In this document: in pieces, positions 54,691 to 64,000 of the stretch
How the letters are laid out: each line of letters opens with the position of its first letter
How positions within the stretch are numbered: the first letter of the stretch is position 1
Assembly: GCF_000219625.1 (NCBI RefSeq)
Contig: NC_018214.1
Location: 1,302,001 to 1,366,000, forward strand
Source of the DNA: Zymoseptoria tritici IPO323
Taxonomy: Eukaryota > Ascomycota > Dothideomycetes > Mycosphaerellales > Mycosphaerellaceae
Reading direction: 5' to 3'
Length of the DNA stretch: 64,000 nucleotides
Program-made: the position numbers and the translations under genes
Notes under the pieces: model-generated
The model's database searches: none
The model's input: only the letters and a program-made list of their open reading frames with translations
Told to the model about the DNA's origin: nothing

Positions 54691-56607
54691 AAAATAGCCG
54701 TATTTAAGGAACCGGACTAAGAAGTCTAACGGTAAGCTTAAGGCTACGGCAATAGCTATTCCTTTAGTGTATTCCTTATATAATTAGCTATTAAGGGCAT
54801 AGTACGAGGCTTACTTACCTGCTCGTTATATTAAGGAGTATACTATACTAAGATTCTCTACTTCTTATATAGCTACTACCCTTCCGGCGTACGTTACCTT
54901 AGTACTATATATACTACTACTGTCTATATTTATACGCGCCGAGCGATACTATCAAGACTAACTATATCCCTTGCCGTCTAATTACGGCGACGTTAGATAT
55001 AGCTTCTTATAGTACTATACATCGCGGCTTAAGAAGTCCGGTAGCTACTTAGCTATAAATAACTACCGGTAGAACAACTATATAGCGAGGGCGCTAAGGG
55101 GACACTTCGTAACTACCTTGTTACGCATAGTACCGACATATTGTACCTTATCGAAGGTGTGTTATACCTTAGTGCGTACTAGACTAAATACTAGTATAAC
55201 GTAGTCGTAAGGGCCCTCGTTCGGTAGTAGATAACCGGTTAAATCTATAAGGTCGGCGTTCCTTATATTATTACCGCGAACGAGTAAGAAGTACCGTATT
55301 ATAAGGTCCGTTAGAGCACGCATGTTGCTAAAGAGATAGCGTATAGGCTCTTAATGCTAGAAGGAGTTAATAAGGGTTTAGAACTCGTCTTAGTCGTACG
55401 TCTAATTAAGCCGGTTAGCCGCTCTATCCTTATTATTATTAAGCCGGCGTTAGTGCTCGAGCTAGAGCGTATAAACGGTTAGTATTATACAACGCTATAG
55501 CTCTATAGCTCTATAGATATACGTTTAGACTTACTACCTTCTACGTCCTTAGTATCTAAGGGATAATGTCGCTCTTCTAGTACTTCTACTAACTAGTACG
55601 AGGGCTAGTAGCAAACTACTTACGCTAAAGGTGCGTAATAGCATTAACATACTACTTTAATAAAGTAGCTCTAATACGAACGTCCTTACTACTAGCCTTA
55701 GTAGCTATCTAAGTCTTAGTTATCCTTAGAGGGCTTCTACCGATAACCTAAGTCTTAAGGAAGAAGATAGCCTTATTCTCGGTAACGGTATCGCCGTCGG
55801 TAAAGCCGGAGTCTACGTACTAGCGCTATATAGCCGTTAGATCGCTCTACAGTCGCTATATATAGACGTATAAGATAGCCGGATTACCTTAAATTCCTTA
55901 ATTCGACTATCGTAGGCGTCCTTAGTACGCTAAGGTCGCGTAGCGTCGTTCGTCGCGCGTACGCGCGCTACGGCGGCATTCTAACGTTTAGTAAGCTAAT
56001 TAGACATAATGTTCCGCGTAATTTAAGATACTATCGATAAATATTAGTAATAGTTTAGTAGTGTTGTAGTACTATAGATGTTTAAGAATCGTATATCGTC
56101 GGCCGCTAAGACTTCGGCTTACGACGGCGGGTATACTTCGGATCCGCGACTTCCGCGGCGACTAATGCAATAGTAAGCATTAAACAACACCTTTTAAATA
56201 GTTAGACTATAAACATACTCTCGGAGCGGCTGCAATTAATAAGGCTCGGCCCTTACTAATAAGTAATTAGATAGCCTAGATATTAGTGGTGCGGGTAGAC
56301 TAATACCCAGGATATCACGCCGTTTATGAGTGGTAAGATGCGTTAATAAGGCTTCACGAGCCCTAACGAGTCGACTGCTACCTTGGACTAGAACTAGCGT
56401 GAGGCGCGTGGCTGAAGCTCTGAGTCTGGGCGATGGGCGATGAGATCACCGAGAGAGATGGTCCACCAGCCACAAGTGCCAGAACTCACTCATCCAGACT
56501 CATCCATCCATCCTCGTCCACCTTCTTGCTGCCTCCACCACCCTCTTCCTCACCATCGCTGTATAGTCCCTTCACTCCTCCGCCCTCCGCCCTCTCCCTC
56601 ACCCACT

Positions 56608-58382
56608 ATGAGCACGCTCTGGGGCTCCAAGAAATCCGACACCGGCACCAACCCGGAAGAATCGCATCCAAACGGCGACAGCAGCAACAACCCCGACGTC
56701 CTCGTCGTCCGCAATTCCGACGACAGAATGAGGCCCGAGCCCACCGAGAGAGACAGGCTGCTGCCGGACACTCGCCATCGTCCTCATGGCGATGGCTACC
56801 TCGATCCAGATGACCCCGCTGTGAGTAGAGAGATCTTGACATCCTCATCTTCAATGCACTTCACTTTGCATCTCTCAGTACTAATCCCTCCCTACAGGTC
56901 TCACCATACAACCTCTGGACCGTCCGCTTCCTCCGCTACCTCTCCATCCTCTTCCTCGCCATCTCCTTCCTCTGGTGGGTGCTCCTCCTCGTGAGCATCT
57001 TCGTCTCCCCGCCCGGCCTCAACACCCGTGGCTCCGGCTTCTTCGACTTTGCTTTCACCTGCCTCACTCTGGGCATCCTCCTCAACACCCTCATGTTCTT
57101 CTCCGGTCCCAGCTTGGCCATGCGCATTACCCAGGGTGTCCTCGCCTTGATCCTCCTGGTCGATGTCATCATCATCGTCTCGGTCCCTCGTCTTCGCGCT
57201 GAGGAGAGTGCTCCTGGTGTCGCCAGCGCCGTCTGGACCACTCTCATGGCCACCTTTTGCATCATCACCGACCGCACCGTCGCATGGGGCAAGAAGGAGG
57301 AAGAGGAGCGTCTCACCGGCCGTCCCGAGACAAAGCGTACCCTCGTGGAGTGGCTCGCCGTCCTCGCTTCCACCGTCATCAACGTCGTCTTCATCCTCAT
57401 CACCATCCTCATGACCTGCACTCTGGTCATCCGCAGTCTCGATGCCGGTCTTAAGATGGACGGCAAGCGCTACGCTGTCGACAGCCACAAGTACGAAGTC
57501 CACTTCTCCTGCTACGGCAATGCGACCACCGACTCTTCCGGCCACCGCACTCCCACCGTCCTCATCGAATCCGCCGAAGATCCCGTCGAGTACGACTTCG
57601 AACACTGGGCCTACAACGCCGTCAAAAACGGCACCATCGACCGCTACTGCTACTGGGACCGCCCGGGCTACGCTTGGTCCGACAACGCTCCATCTCCTCA
57701 CTCCGCGGGCATGGCCGCCGACAACCTCGCCGAAGTCCTCGCCATCACCGGCGAAGAAGGTCCCTGGATCCTCGTCTCCGCTGGATACGGCAGCATCGTC
57801 TCCCGCATCTTCTCCGCCCGCAAACCCCGCGACATTGCCGGAATCATGATGGTCGACCCGCTGCATGAGGACCTCCTCTACCGCATGGCATCTCCCACGC
57901 GAGGATTCCTCCTCTGGGGTTACGGCATCATCTCCCCTCTCGGCATCCGACGAATCATTGGCTCCCTCTTTGGTGGCCAGACCAAGGAAGACCGCGTCTA
58001 CGGCAAGAACAACCAGCAGAGCGGCAAGCGCCTCAAAGCCATGTTGCAGGAGAACCTCGTCGCCAACTCCTTTACTCGCGCGGACATCAACACTGCTCGT
58101 ACGATCCAAGCGGAGGACACTCCTCTCGTGGTCGTCTCGTCGGGGTACCACGTTTCGAAAGACGATGAGTGGGCCAACAAGCAGCGTGACTTGACGAAGA
58201 TTACCGGCAAGCTCATCTCCTGGGATGTCGTCAAGAAGGCGCCGCATTACGTCTGGCGGACGATGGAGGGACGGGATACCATGGAGAAGAGATTGGGAGA
58301 CTTGGTGGCTGATCACAAGAAGTCAAAGGGTGGCAAGGGAAAGAAGGGGAAGAAGGAGAAGTCCGCTGAGGAGGAGTTGTAG
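56608..58382 (+). CDS. Multi-pass membrane protein with alpha/beta-hydrolase-like domain lacking the nucleophile Ser
   Basis: Exons 56608-56820 and 56898-58382 (intron GTGAGT / CTACAG, phase 0) give 565 residues. A polar N-terminus with a dileucine-type RDRLL is followed by about five hydrophobic spans between residues ~80 and 225 (FLRYLSILFLAISFLWWVLLL, FDFAFTCLTLGILLNTLMFF, VLALILLVDVIIIV and others). The soluble part resembles an alpha/beta hydrolase: YCYWDRPGYAWSDNAPSPHS, then GPWILVSAGYGSIVSRIF where a G-x-S-x-G elbow is expected; SAGYG puts Gly at the nucleophile. DPLHED and a late histidine (APHYVWR) remain. The basic tail is KGGKGKKGKKEK. Fungal relatives are annotated only as integral membrane proteins. 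It starts about 200 bases from the RIP island. Confidence 0.82.
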
Positions 58383-59044
58383 GTAGGTGGGGAGTGAGAT
58401 GAGAGTTGGCAGACGGTACAACAGTACGAAGAAAGAAGAGTGGAACAACAAGAACAGAATGGAGGAAAACCCAGATAATGTCTAGGACACGAATTGGGAG
58501 GGTAATGAATGTCTTCCGCTCTGGGGAATAGCGATCGAAAAGCTCGGATGTCTCCAATTTTGAGAGAGAACAGCTTCGGCTATATGATCTATGAAGCTGG
58601 GCAGAGTTCTTCGACCAAGGAGAAGAAAGTATGTACATGCGAAATCAAGGATGTGGTGGAATATTCTCAGCTCATACAAGTATTCTCGGCCAAGTCCTTG
58701 ACAATGCTGATGATACTCTATGCTGAATTCTCTCTCGCACGTCAACGAGAGCCATATTCTTTGCTTCAAAAAATTCGTCTGCATCTTGCATGCCTGCTTC
58801 CATGGATCCGACTATATACACCCTCTATTCCAACCACGAGTTATCAATGAACCCACCCACTCGAATCCAACGAGTAAAAGGCAGGGAGGGGGGTTACCAA
58901 ACGTCCCGAAGAACCCTTCAACCCATCATGGCTAGTCTCCAAGACTTCACCATCCATCACTCGTGGGACGCCAACGTCCAACCGCTTTCCCATGCCCAAC
59001 ATATCCTCCACCATCAGACCAACCGGTTCCCGTTCCTCAAAATT
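58383..59044. other. Convergent intergenic region, membrane hydrolase-like / DUF726
   Basis: 662 bases between two stop codons; no supported feature. Confidence 0.4.
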
Positions 59045-62000
59045 TCAAAACGTCAAAGTAACCTCCCCCCTCTCCTTTCCAAATCTCGGATCATCCACAT
59101 CCACCTCCACCTCCTCCTCATTCTCACCCCAAGGATTATGATCCACATTCCCCAGCAGCGGAGGAGGCGAACTCGTCGCCGTCGCCGCTGATGCCATCGA
59201 CCTGGGCGGATCAGGAGTCTGTCCCCGCAACGGAGTCTGATAAGCTGAGCCATTCTCCCCTCGATCAGAAAAAGTCCAAGTCCCCCCACCTCCCGGAGCG
59301 GTGAACGAACGGTTCGCTTCCCTTTTAAAAGGAGAAGGAGGAGGAGGAGGAGCGGAGTCTTCAAACTCCATCGTGACATTCTCCTCCTTTCCATCCTTGG
59401 TTTCCGCTACGGTAGCCTGTGAGACAATCCCGCCATAACTCTTCGCCTGCGCGAAACTCGGTCGTCCGGATGAACTCGCCTCACTCTCCCCATGAAAACT
59501 ATTCCTCCACTGTCCATTCGTCGGACTCGTAGGCGAAGAGTTCAAGTCCACCTTCAACGCGGGCATGGTACTCTTAATCTCCCTCACGCTGAGATGTTGT
59601 TTGATCTCTTCAATGTCGCTGGGTCGTTGAATTGCGAGCGCCAATGCTTCTTTTCGTATAGCGTCCACGTCGAACATGACATTCGCCTCCTTGGCCAACG
59701 ACTCCTGCGCGAGTTGCTCCGCGGCTTTTTCGTCGCCTTCGAGGACGCGAGCGTTCCGCTCATCATACGTCTCCCAGACTTTCTTCTGCGTCGCCTTCTT
59801 CCTCGAAAAGAACGCTTTGAACCCTTTCTTCTCGGGTTGTTCATCCAACTGTCGTCTCGCCTCTTCAATCTCGTTCAGCAATTCCCTCTGTCGTTTATCG
59901 TGATTATCCGGATCCGGGTCTTCAATCTCCGTGTACTCGAGCGATTCCACCGCCCAGCCCGCGTTGGAGAGGAGAGTAGGCATCATCGCGCGATACGCCA
60001 TGTGGCCGGGGACATGTTCCGTGACGTTGATGTTCTCAATCCCCGTGACGTCCACGCTCGCGAGACCCGCGACACGCATGATGCCTCCCGAGGTGGCGCG
60101 GAAGAGGTAGCCGAGAATCCAGTCGTTGGTCGCGTAGCCGTTGACGAAGCGGCCGTGGACAACGCTGCGGGCGCGGATGTACTCGTCTTTCTTGACCACC
60201 ACCGGGGATCCGAACATGTAGACGTTTTGAATCAGGCCGAATGCACCTCTTCGAGCGAGTTCTTTCAAACAGGAGAAGATGACGCGGGAGCCGAGACTGA
60301 AGCCCACGAGGGTGATGGGTCGGACGCCGAGGTTACGGTCGATGATCGAGTCCGCGAGGATGAGGCCCGTGGCGTCGGCGCGGGCGAGGGAGACGGTCCA
60401 GGGGTTGTCGATGAGATAGGACATTTTGGCGAGGATCATGGGCGTGGAGAGGCCGGCCATGAGGGTGGTGAGGATGGTGGCGCCGAGGACTTGTTGAATC
60501 GTCTGAGTGAGAGCTTCGGTGCCGAGGATTTGTATGGTCTGCCCGGTCGACTGCAGCATTTCGGGTTCCCAATTGACCGAGTAGATGTCGCCCATGACTG
60601 GGTCGATGGTGCTAAAGGGGAGGCGCACGTCGTCGACTTTGCCCGTCATCCAGCCTGCTACTGTCACGATGAGGTTGACGCGTTTGTTGTTGAAGAGCGG
60701 TTTGTACTCGTAGGTTTTGACGGCGCCTGTTCGTCGGTGGCTCGTGGTCAGGCCGATTTTGCCTCCTATGAGCGTACCGGTAGTACCGATCAGAGCGGCA
60801 GCACCAGTGCCTCCGAGAAATCCTCCCGTGCCGGCCACGCCGATGGTGGTGAAGCCCGCCGCGAGACCAGCTCCAATGACAGGCGCGAGGAGGCCAGCGC
60901 TGAGACCGATGACTAGACCGCCACCGACGGTACACATTCCCATGACCATCAGTCGGCGATTTCGTGCTGCTTTACGGCGAGCATCAAGGTGCTCGTCTTC
61001 GTTCCAATTTTCCTTGTCGCCTTGTTCTTGCATTTCTAGTGCGTCAGTGACTCGCTTTTCGAAGCGGCAGATGTCTTGCCATTCGACCGAGAGCGCTTTG
61101 CCGACGTGCTCCAGAAGCTGCCTTGAGCGGGCATCGTAGGTGCTGTCTGCGATGAGAAGCAGGAACAGATCACATAGCACGGTCCATCTGATGTCCAAGT
61201 CGAGATTCTTCTCGTCTTGTAGGTCGTCCGGGTCTTGTATGGTCAGCTCATCAGCCGTGTGCTCGTGATATGCTGGTGGTGGAGCATCCTCTGCGGCAGG
61301 TGTAGCAGGTTTTGACTCTACTGGCGCAGGCGTAGAAGGCTTCGATGGTGCAGCAGACACATTATTCGACGACGGCCCGCGTCCAATCGCACTCGTCGGT
61401 CTTGACGGTAGAGGAGAAGATACCGACTGTCTTGCAGATCCGGGCTGCGAAGCTTCGTCCTCCTCTTCCATCTTTGGATTCTTCACCCTCGCATTCTGCA
61501 TCAATGCCGGCGTCAAATCCTCTGGGAGCACTCCATGATCCGCCAATTGCTCCACCATGATCTGCTCTCTCGCGTCGATCTCCATGTGATTATATAGCCG
61601 CAACATGATCTTCTGACTCCACATGCGCATCGCCTCGAGGGCGGTCTCCAGCTCTTTCTTCGTGCCTTTCGTATGCTCCAGCTCGGCAATCTGTTTCGCC
61701 ATCTGAGCGAGCGACAGCCTCACCACTCCTACATATGCGATCCGTTGGCCTTCTGTAAGCAATTCCTTTGTGGTCTGCATTTGCGACAGCAGATCTCTCC
61801 CATCGTCATCATCCTCTTCCACCAGTACGTTCCGCGAATACCCATCCTTGAACAGATATGCTGTATGATCGTCCAGACTCGTAGCGGACTTTGCATCCTC
61901 CTCCATCTGTACGCGACTGTATCCCTTGCCGGCACCGCCTAGTGTGCCGTACTTGACCGTTTCATCCTCGACTTCGCCGTACTCTTTCGCCAGCACTTTG

Positions 62001-62653
62001 CCCCAGTCGTCGTAGATACGATGTGTGGCCAAAGCGGGCATCTCTTGCCATTCATCCTCTTCGTCGGGCTTAGAATCGTCCGTGGAGAGTCGTTCAGGAA
62101 TGGGCTGGTGGGAGAATTCGGAAACGCTGGCTATGGAGGGTTTCTGGGCGTGTTTCGCTATAGATCTCGGGGGAGATGCAGTAGACTCGTCGTCCTCTTT
62201 CGCCTTACTCGCTTGGTCTGCGGCATCATGGAGTTGCGCAGGAGCCGGCTGTTTGTCCTTCGCTGCAACATCGTTCGCTTCCGTCTCCTGCTCGACTGGC
62301 GCACTCTTCTTCTCAGCAGAAGCCTCCTCATCCTTCTTCACAACCCCTTGCTCCCCTTCAGCCTCCTCTATCTCCTGTAACACATTCTCCCGTATCTCGT
62401 CCGGTGTATCCAACTCCCCTAGAGTATACTGTCTCCTCCTCGGTGGCCTCGCCGGTAAACCAAACTCGTCCGCGACTGGTGGTTCCGCTTGCGGCTCGTC
62501 ATGTTTCTGCTCCCTCGAGACCACCCTGTTTAGACTCCTCACGCTCGGTGCTTCGCTAGGCCGTCTAGTATGTGTAGCTTCAGGTGATTGTGGTGATTGT
62601 GCCTCGGTTTGCGACTGCTGTGGTTCCGCATCTTGCGGCGGAACTGTGGGCAT
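59045..62653 (-). CDS. DUF726 (TMCO4/Mil1-like) membrane alpha/beta-hydrolase
   Basis: Single exon, 1202 residues. Residues 1-~210 are charged and disordered. A helical region follows (AYVGVVRLSLAQMAKQIAELEH), then a conserved block LDLDIRWTVLCDLFLLLIADSTYDARSRQLL. A Gly-rich membrane hairpin near residues 571-630 (VIGLSAGLLAPVIGAGL) precedes the DUF726 hydrolase core: VTVAGWMTG, VNWEPEMLQ, PITLVGFSLGSRVIFSCL with the nucleophile Ser near 785, and NVYMFGSPVV. The tail is Pro/Ser-rich and ends EVTLTF. Yeast Mil1 is a putative lipase interacting with a clathrin adaptor; human TMCO4 is the counterpart. Substrate unknown. Confidence 0.88.
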   Translation of the reverse strand: MPTVPPQDAEPQQSQTEAQSPQSPEATHTRRPSEAPSVRSLNRVVSREQKHDEPQAEPPVADEFGLPARPPRRRQYTLGELDTPDEIRENVLQEIEEAEGEQGVVKKDEEASAEKKSAPVEQETEANDVAAKDKQPAPAQLHDAADQASKAKEDDESTASPPRSIAKHAQKPSIASVSEFSHQPIPERLSTDDSKPDEEDEWQEMPALATHRIYDDWGKVLAKEYGEVEDETVKYGTLGGAGKGYSRVQMEEDAKSATSLDDHTAYLFKDGYSRNVLVEEDDDDGRDLLSQMQTTKELLTEGQRIAYVGVVRLSLAQMAKQIAELEHTKGTKKELETALEAMRMWSQKIMLRLYNHMEIDAREQIMVEQLADHGVLPEDLTPALMQNARVKNPKMEEEDEASQPGSARQSVSSPLPSRPTSAIGRGPSSNNVSAAPSKPSTPAPVESKPATPAAEDAPPPAYHEHTADELTIQDPDDLQDEKNLDLDIRWTVLCDLFLLLIADSTYDARSRQLLEHVGKALSVEWQDICRFEKRVTDALEMQEQGDKENWNEDEHLDARRKAARNRRLMVMGMCTVGGGLVIGLSAGLLAPVIGAGLAAGFTTIGVAGTGGFLGGTGAAALIGTTGTLIGGKIGLTTSHRRTGAVKTYEYKPLFNNKRVNLIVTVAGWMTGKVDDVRLPFSTIDPVMGDIYSVNWEPEMLQSTGQTIQILGTEALTQTIQQVLGATILTTLMAGLSTPMILAKMSYLIDNPWTVSLARADATGLILADSIIDRNLGVRPITLVGFSLGSRVIFSCLKELARRGAFGLIQNVYMFGSPVVVKKDEYIRARSVVHGRFVNGYATNDWILGYLFRATSGGIMRVAGLASVDVTGIENINVTEHVPGHMAYRAMMPTLLSNAGWAVESLEYTEIEDPDPDNHDKRQRELLNEIEEARRQLDEQPEKKGFKAFFSRKKATQKKVWETYDERNARVLEGDEKAAEQLAQESLAKEANVMFDVDAIRKEALALAIQRPSDIEEIKQHLSVREIKSTMPALKVDLNSSPTSPTNGQWRNSFHGESEASSSGRPSFAQAKSYGGIVSQATVAETKDGKEENVTMEFEDSAPPPPPSPFKREANRSFTAPGGGGTWTFSDRGENGSAYQTPLRGQTPDPPRSMASAATATSSPPPLLGNVDHNPWGENEEEVEVDVDDPRFGKERGEVTLTF

Positions 62654-63118
62654 GCTGGTTGTTCATTCCATCATAGCCATACACCATGTATTCTTTCGAA
62701 AGCGCTCGTCAGGATCCGTAGATATGCTGTTCTGCGGGGCAGGGATGAGAGTCTGTTGAGATCGAAGCAAAGTCACCGGCGGGTAGGTAGCTCTTCTTTA
62801 TCCGGAAGCGTGTATAGTAGGATCTCGGCCTATTGTCAGATCTGTAAGGAATCAAATTGTGCTCGCAGTATATCGTATGCAATCCTCGAACGAAACAACG
62901 TGACACACTTTCACAGAGTCGAGCAATGATTCACAAGACAGACATCATCGCGCTGTCGTCCCTGTCCCTGCAGCCCGCCGCCGCCTCTCCACAAACGCCT
63001 TCCGCAGCGGCAGAACCTTAAAATTTATTGAAGATCTTCAATTGTTCAGACACTTCGACCTTCTCTTCGAACCCACCATTTCGCACGTCGCGCCCTTCTA
63101 TCACAACATCCGCCCATC
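62654..63118. other. Divergent intergenic region, DUF726 / utp23
   Basis: 465 bases between outward starts; both promoters presumably lie here. No discrete element assigned. Confidence 0.4.
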
Positions 63119-64000
63119 ATGCGCGGCAAACGCTCGAAGCAATACCGCAAACTCATGCAACAATACCAACTCAACTTCTCCTTCCGCGAACCCTACCAAG
63201 TCCTCCTCGACTCCGGCATCATCACCTCCGGCTCTGCCTTTAAGATGTCTCTCGGCCACATGCTCTCCTCCACCCTCCACGGAGAGATCAAACCCATGAT
63301 TACACAATGCAGCATACGACACCTCTACAACGCACCCGCATCACCCACCAAAGATCAGTGCATAGAAGTTGCGAAACAGGCGGAGCGAAGACGGTGTGGA
63401 CATCACGAGTTGGAACAGCCGCTGAGCGAATTTGAGTGTATCATGAGTGTCGTAGATCCGAAAGGGAGCGGGACGAATCGACATCGGTATGTGGTCGCCA
63501 GTCAGCTGGATGAAGTGCGCAAGGCGTTGAGGAAGGTGGTCGGCACGCCGTTGGTGTATGTGAAGAGGAGCGTGATGGTGTTGGAGCCAATGGCGCAGGC
63601 GACGGAGGAGGTCAGAGAACGAGAGGAGAAGAGCAAGATCAGGGCGGGCCTGGTGGGACGCAGGGAGACGGGTGGTGGTGAGAAGAGGAAGAGGGGCGAG
63701 GACGATGAGGCGGATGGGGAGGAGAGACAAGAGAAAGTCGAGGCGAAGAAGAGAAAGGTCAAGGGTCCCAAGGGACCAAATCCCTTGAGCGCGAAGAAAG
63801 CGAAGAGCGGAAAGGCGGAGGAAAAGGAAGGGGAGAAAGCGGCTCTGAGGAAGGTGATGAAGAAGGATCCGCAAGCAGCAGAGAAGGCTGGGTTATTAGG
63901 CGGAGCAGCTGAGGATAGAGAGACCGGAGGAGATGCAACGAAGAAGCGGAAACGGAAGAGGAAGCCAAAGGACGCTGCTACCGGTGGTGTCGAGGCCGCT
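63119..64000 (+). CDS. UTP23: rRNA-processing protein Utp23 (runs off right edge)
   Basis: From the ATG at 63119 the frame is open to the edge, 294 residues visible. The PIN-like domain starts MRGKRSKQYRKLMQQYQLNFSF (in part: basic then FREPYQVLLDSGIITSG), continues IKPMITQCSIRHLY, the zinc-binding part AERRRCGHHELEQPLSEFEC with the CHHC-type pattern, and HRYVVASQLDEVRKALRKVVGTPLVYVKRSVMVLEP. A long Lys/Arg/Glu-rich tail follows (KKRKRKRKPKD), typical of nucleolar factors. Utp23 is a small-subunit processome component needed for early 18S cleavages and snR30 release; fungal PIN domains of this type often lack full nuclease residues. The stop lies outside the window. Confidence 0.93.
   Translation, partial: MRGKRSKQYRKLMQQYQLNFSFREPYQVLLDSGIITSGSAFKMSLGHMLSSTLHGEIKPMITQCSIRHLYNAPASPTKDQCIEVAKQAERRRCGHHELEQPLSEFECIMSVVDPKGSGTNRHRYVVASQLDEVRKALRKVVGTPLVYVKRSVMVLEPMAQATEEVREREEKSKIRAGLVGRRETGGGEKRKRGEDDEADGEERQEKVEAKKRKVKGPKGPNPLSAKKAKSGKAEEKEGEKAALRKVMKKDPQAAEKAGLLGGAAEDRETGGDATKKRKRKRKPKDAATGGVEAA

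Larger units (their letters stand above)
51880..56400. mobile_element. RIP-degraded repeat island (transposon remnant)
   Basis: About 4.5 kb in which TA is extremely frequent while CA and TG are almost absent, yet CG remains common. The line 53041-53100, for example, has no CA or TG at all. That is the expected outcome of CpA-to-TpA repeat-induced point mutation in a once-duplicated element. Stops saturate all six frames; the longest frame (53503-53706) is meaningless. I could not identify the element class. Possible inverted ends at 51924-51938 and 56336-56350 agree at 12 of 15 positions, suggestive only. Boundaries are approximate and judged by dinucleotide change. Confidence 0.8.

Noticed and set aside
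56901..58316. 471-codon open frame on the minus strand
   Set aside because: It is the exact antisense of the membrane hydrolase-like gene and is rich in Asp/Gly/Val from GC-biased codons; no domain is visible.
59492..60916. 474-codon open frame on the plus strand
   Set aside because: Antisense shadow of the DUF726 gene, whose protein is clearly recognisable on the other strand.

Overview
The window reads as nuclear DNA of a filamentous ascomycete (Pezizomycotina, most likely Dothideomycetes). Nearly every gene is split by one to three short introns of about 45-110 bases with GTRAGT-like donors. The housekeeping proteins are fungal orthologues (HapC, Rrn3, Mtr10, Rot1, Utp23, mL53, Cmc2). One 4.5 kb island carries the TpA-rich, CpA/TpG-poor signature of repeat-induced point mutation (RIP). 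No tRNA, rRNA or CRISPR array was recognised.

Layout. 1-9 kb: the start of a secreted Ser/Thr-rich protein leaving the left edge, mitoribosomal mL53, an RTC4-domain protein, the CCAAT-binding subunit HapC, a gene-free 2.2 kb gap, then prefoldin subunit 2 and Cmc2 sharing a promoter. 9-20 kb: a four-exon adenylate-forming (A-T-R) reductase, a DUF3431 protein, a large Ste20-type kinase and a small low-complexity protein. 20-31 kb: dense housekeeping genes (Rrn3, HIT hydrolase, CoA-binding protein, Mtr10, SmE, 5-formyl-THF cyclo-ligase, Rot1).

31-41 kb is accessory. It holds an FAD-monooxygenase relic, a 2-hydroxyacyl-CoA lyase ending in the peroxisomal signal AKL, an acyl-CoA synthetase, a thiolase-like protein ending in SRL but lacking the thiolase catalytic residues, and a chimeric relic in which a GMC-oxidoreductase fragment runs directly into a TDT-transporter fragment. 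The first three intact genes look like a small peroxisomal acyl-CoA module inside decayed DNA. 42-50 kb holds a Ser-rich single-zinc-finger protein, then a run of tiny secreted cysteine-rich genes on the minus strand. Three of these share a signal-peptide exon and a phase-0 intron opening GTTCGTCC, with diverged downstream exons; two further copies are dead. This is the best candidate for a little-described system (an effector-like family diversifying by exon). It lies about 2 kb from the RIP island (51.9-56.4 kb), with PP2A methylesterase Ppe1 between. 56-64 kb: a membrane alpha/beta-hydrolase-fold protein whose nucleophile serine is replaced, a DUF726 lipase-like protein, and Utp23 running off the right edge.

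Exon boundaries were worked out by hand from reading frame, GT/AG sites and protein-family continuity. All multi-exon models listed keep frame; where the choice was not unique the entry says so.
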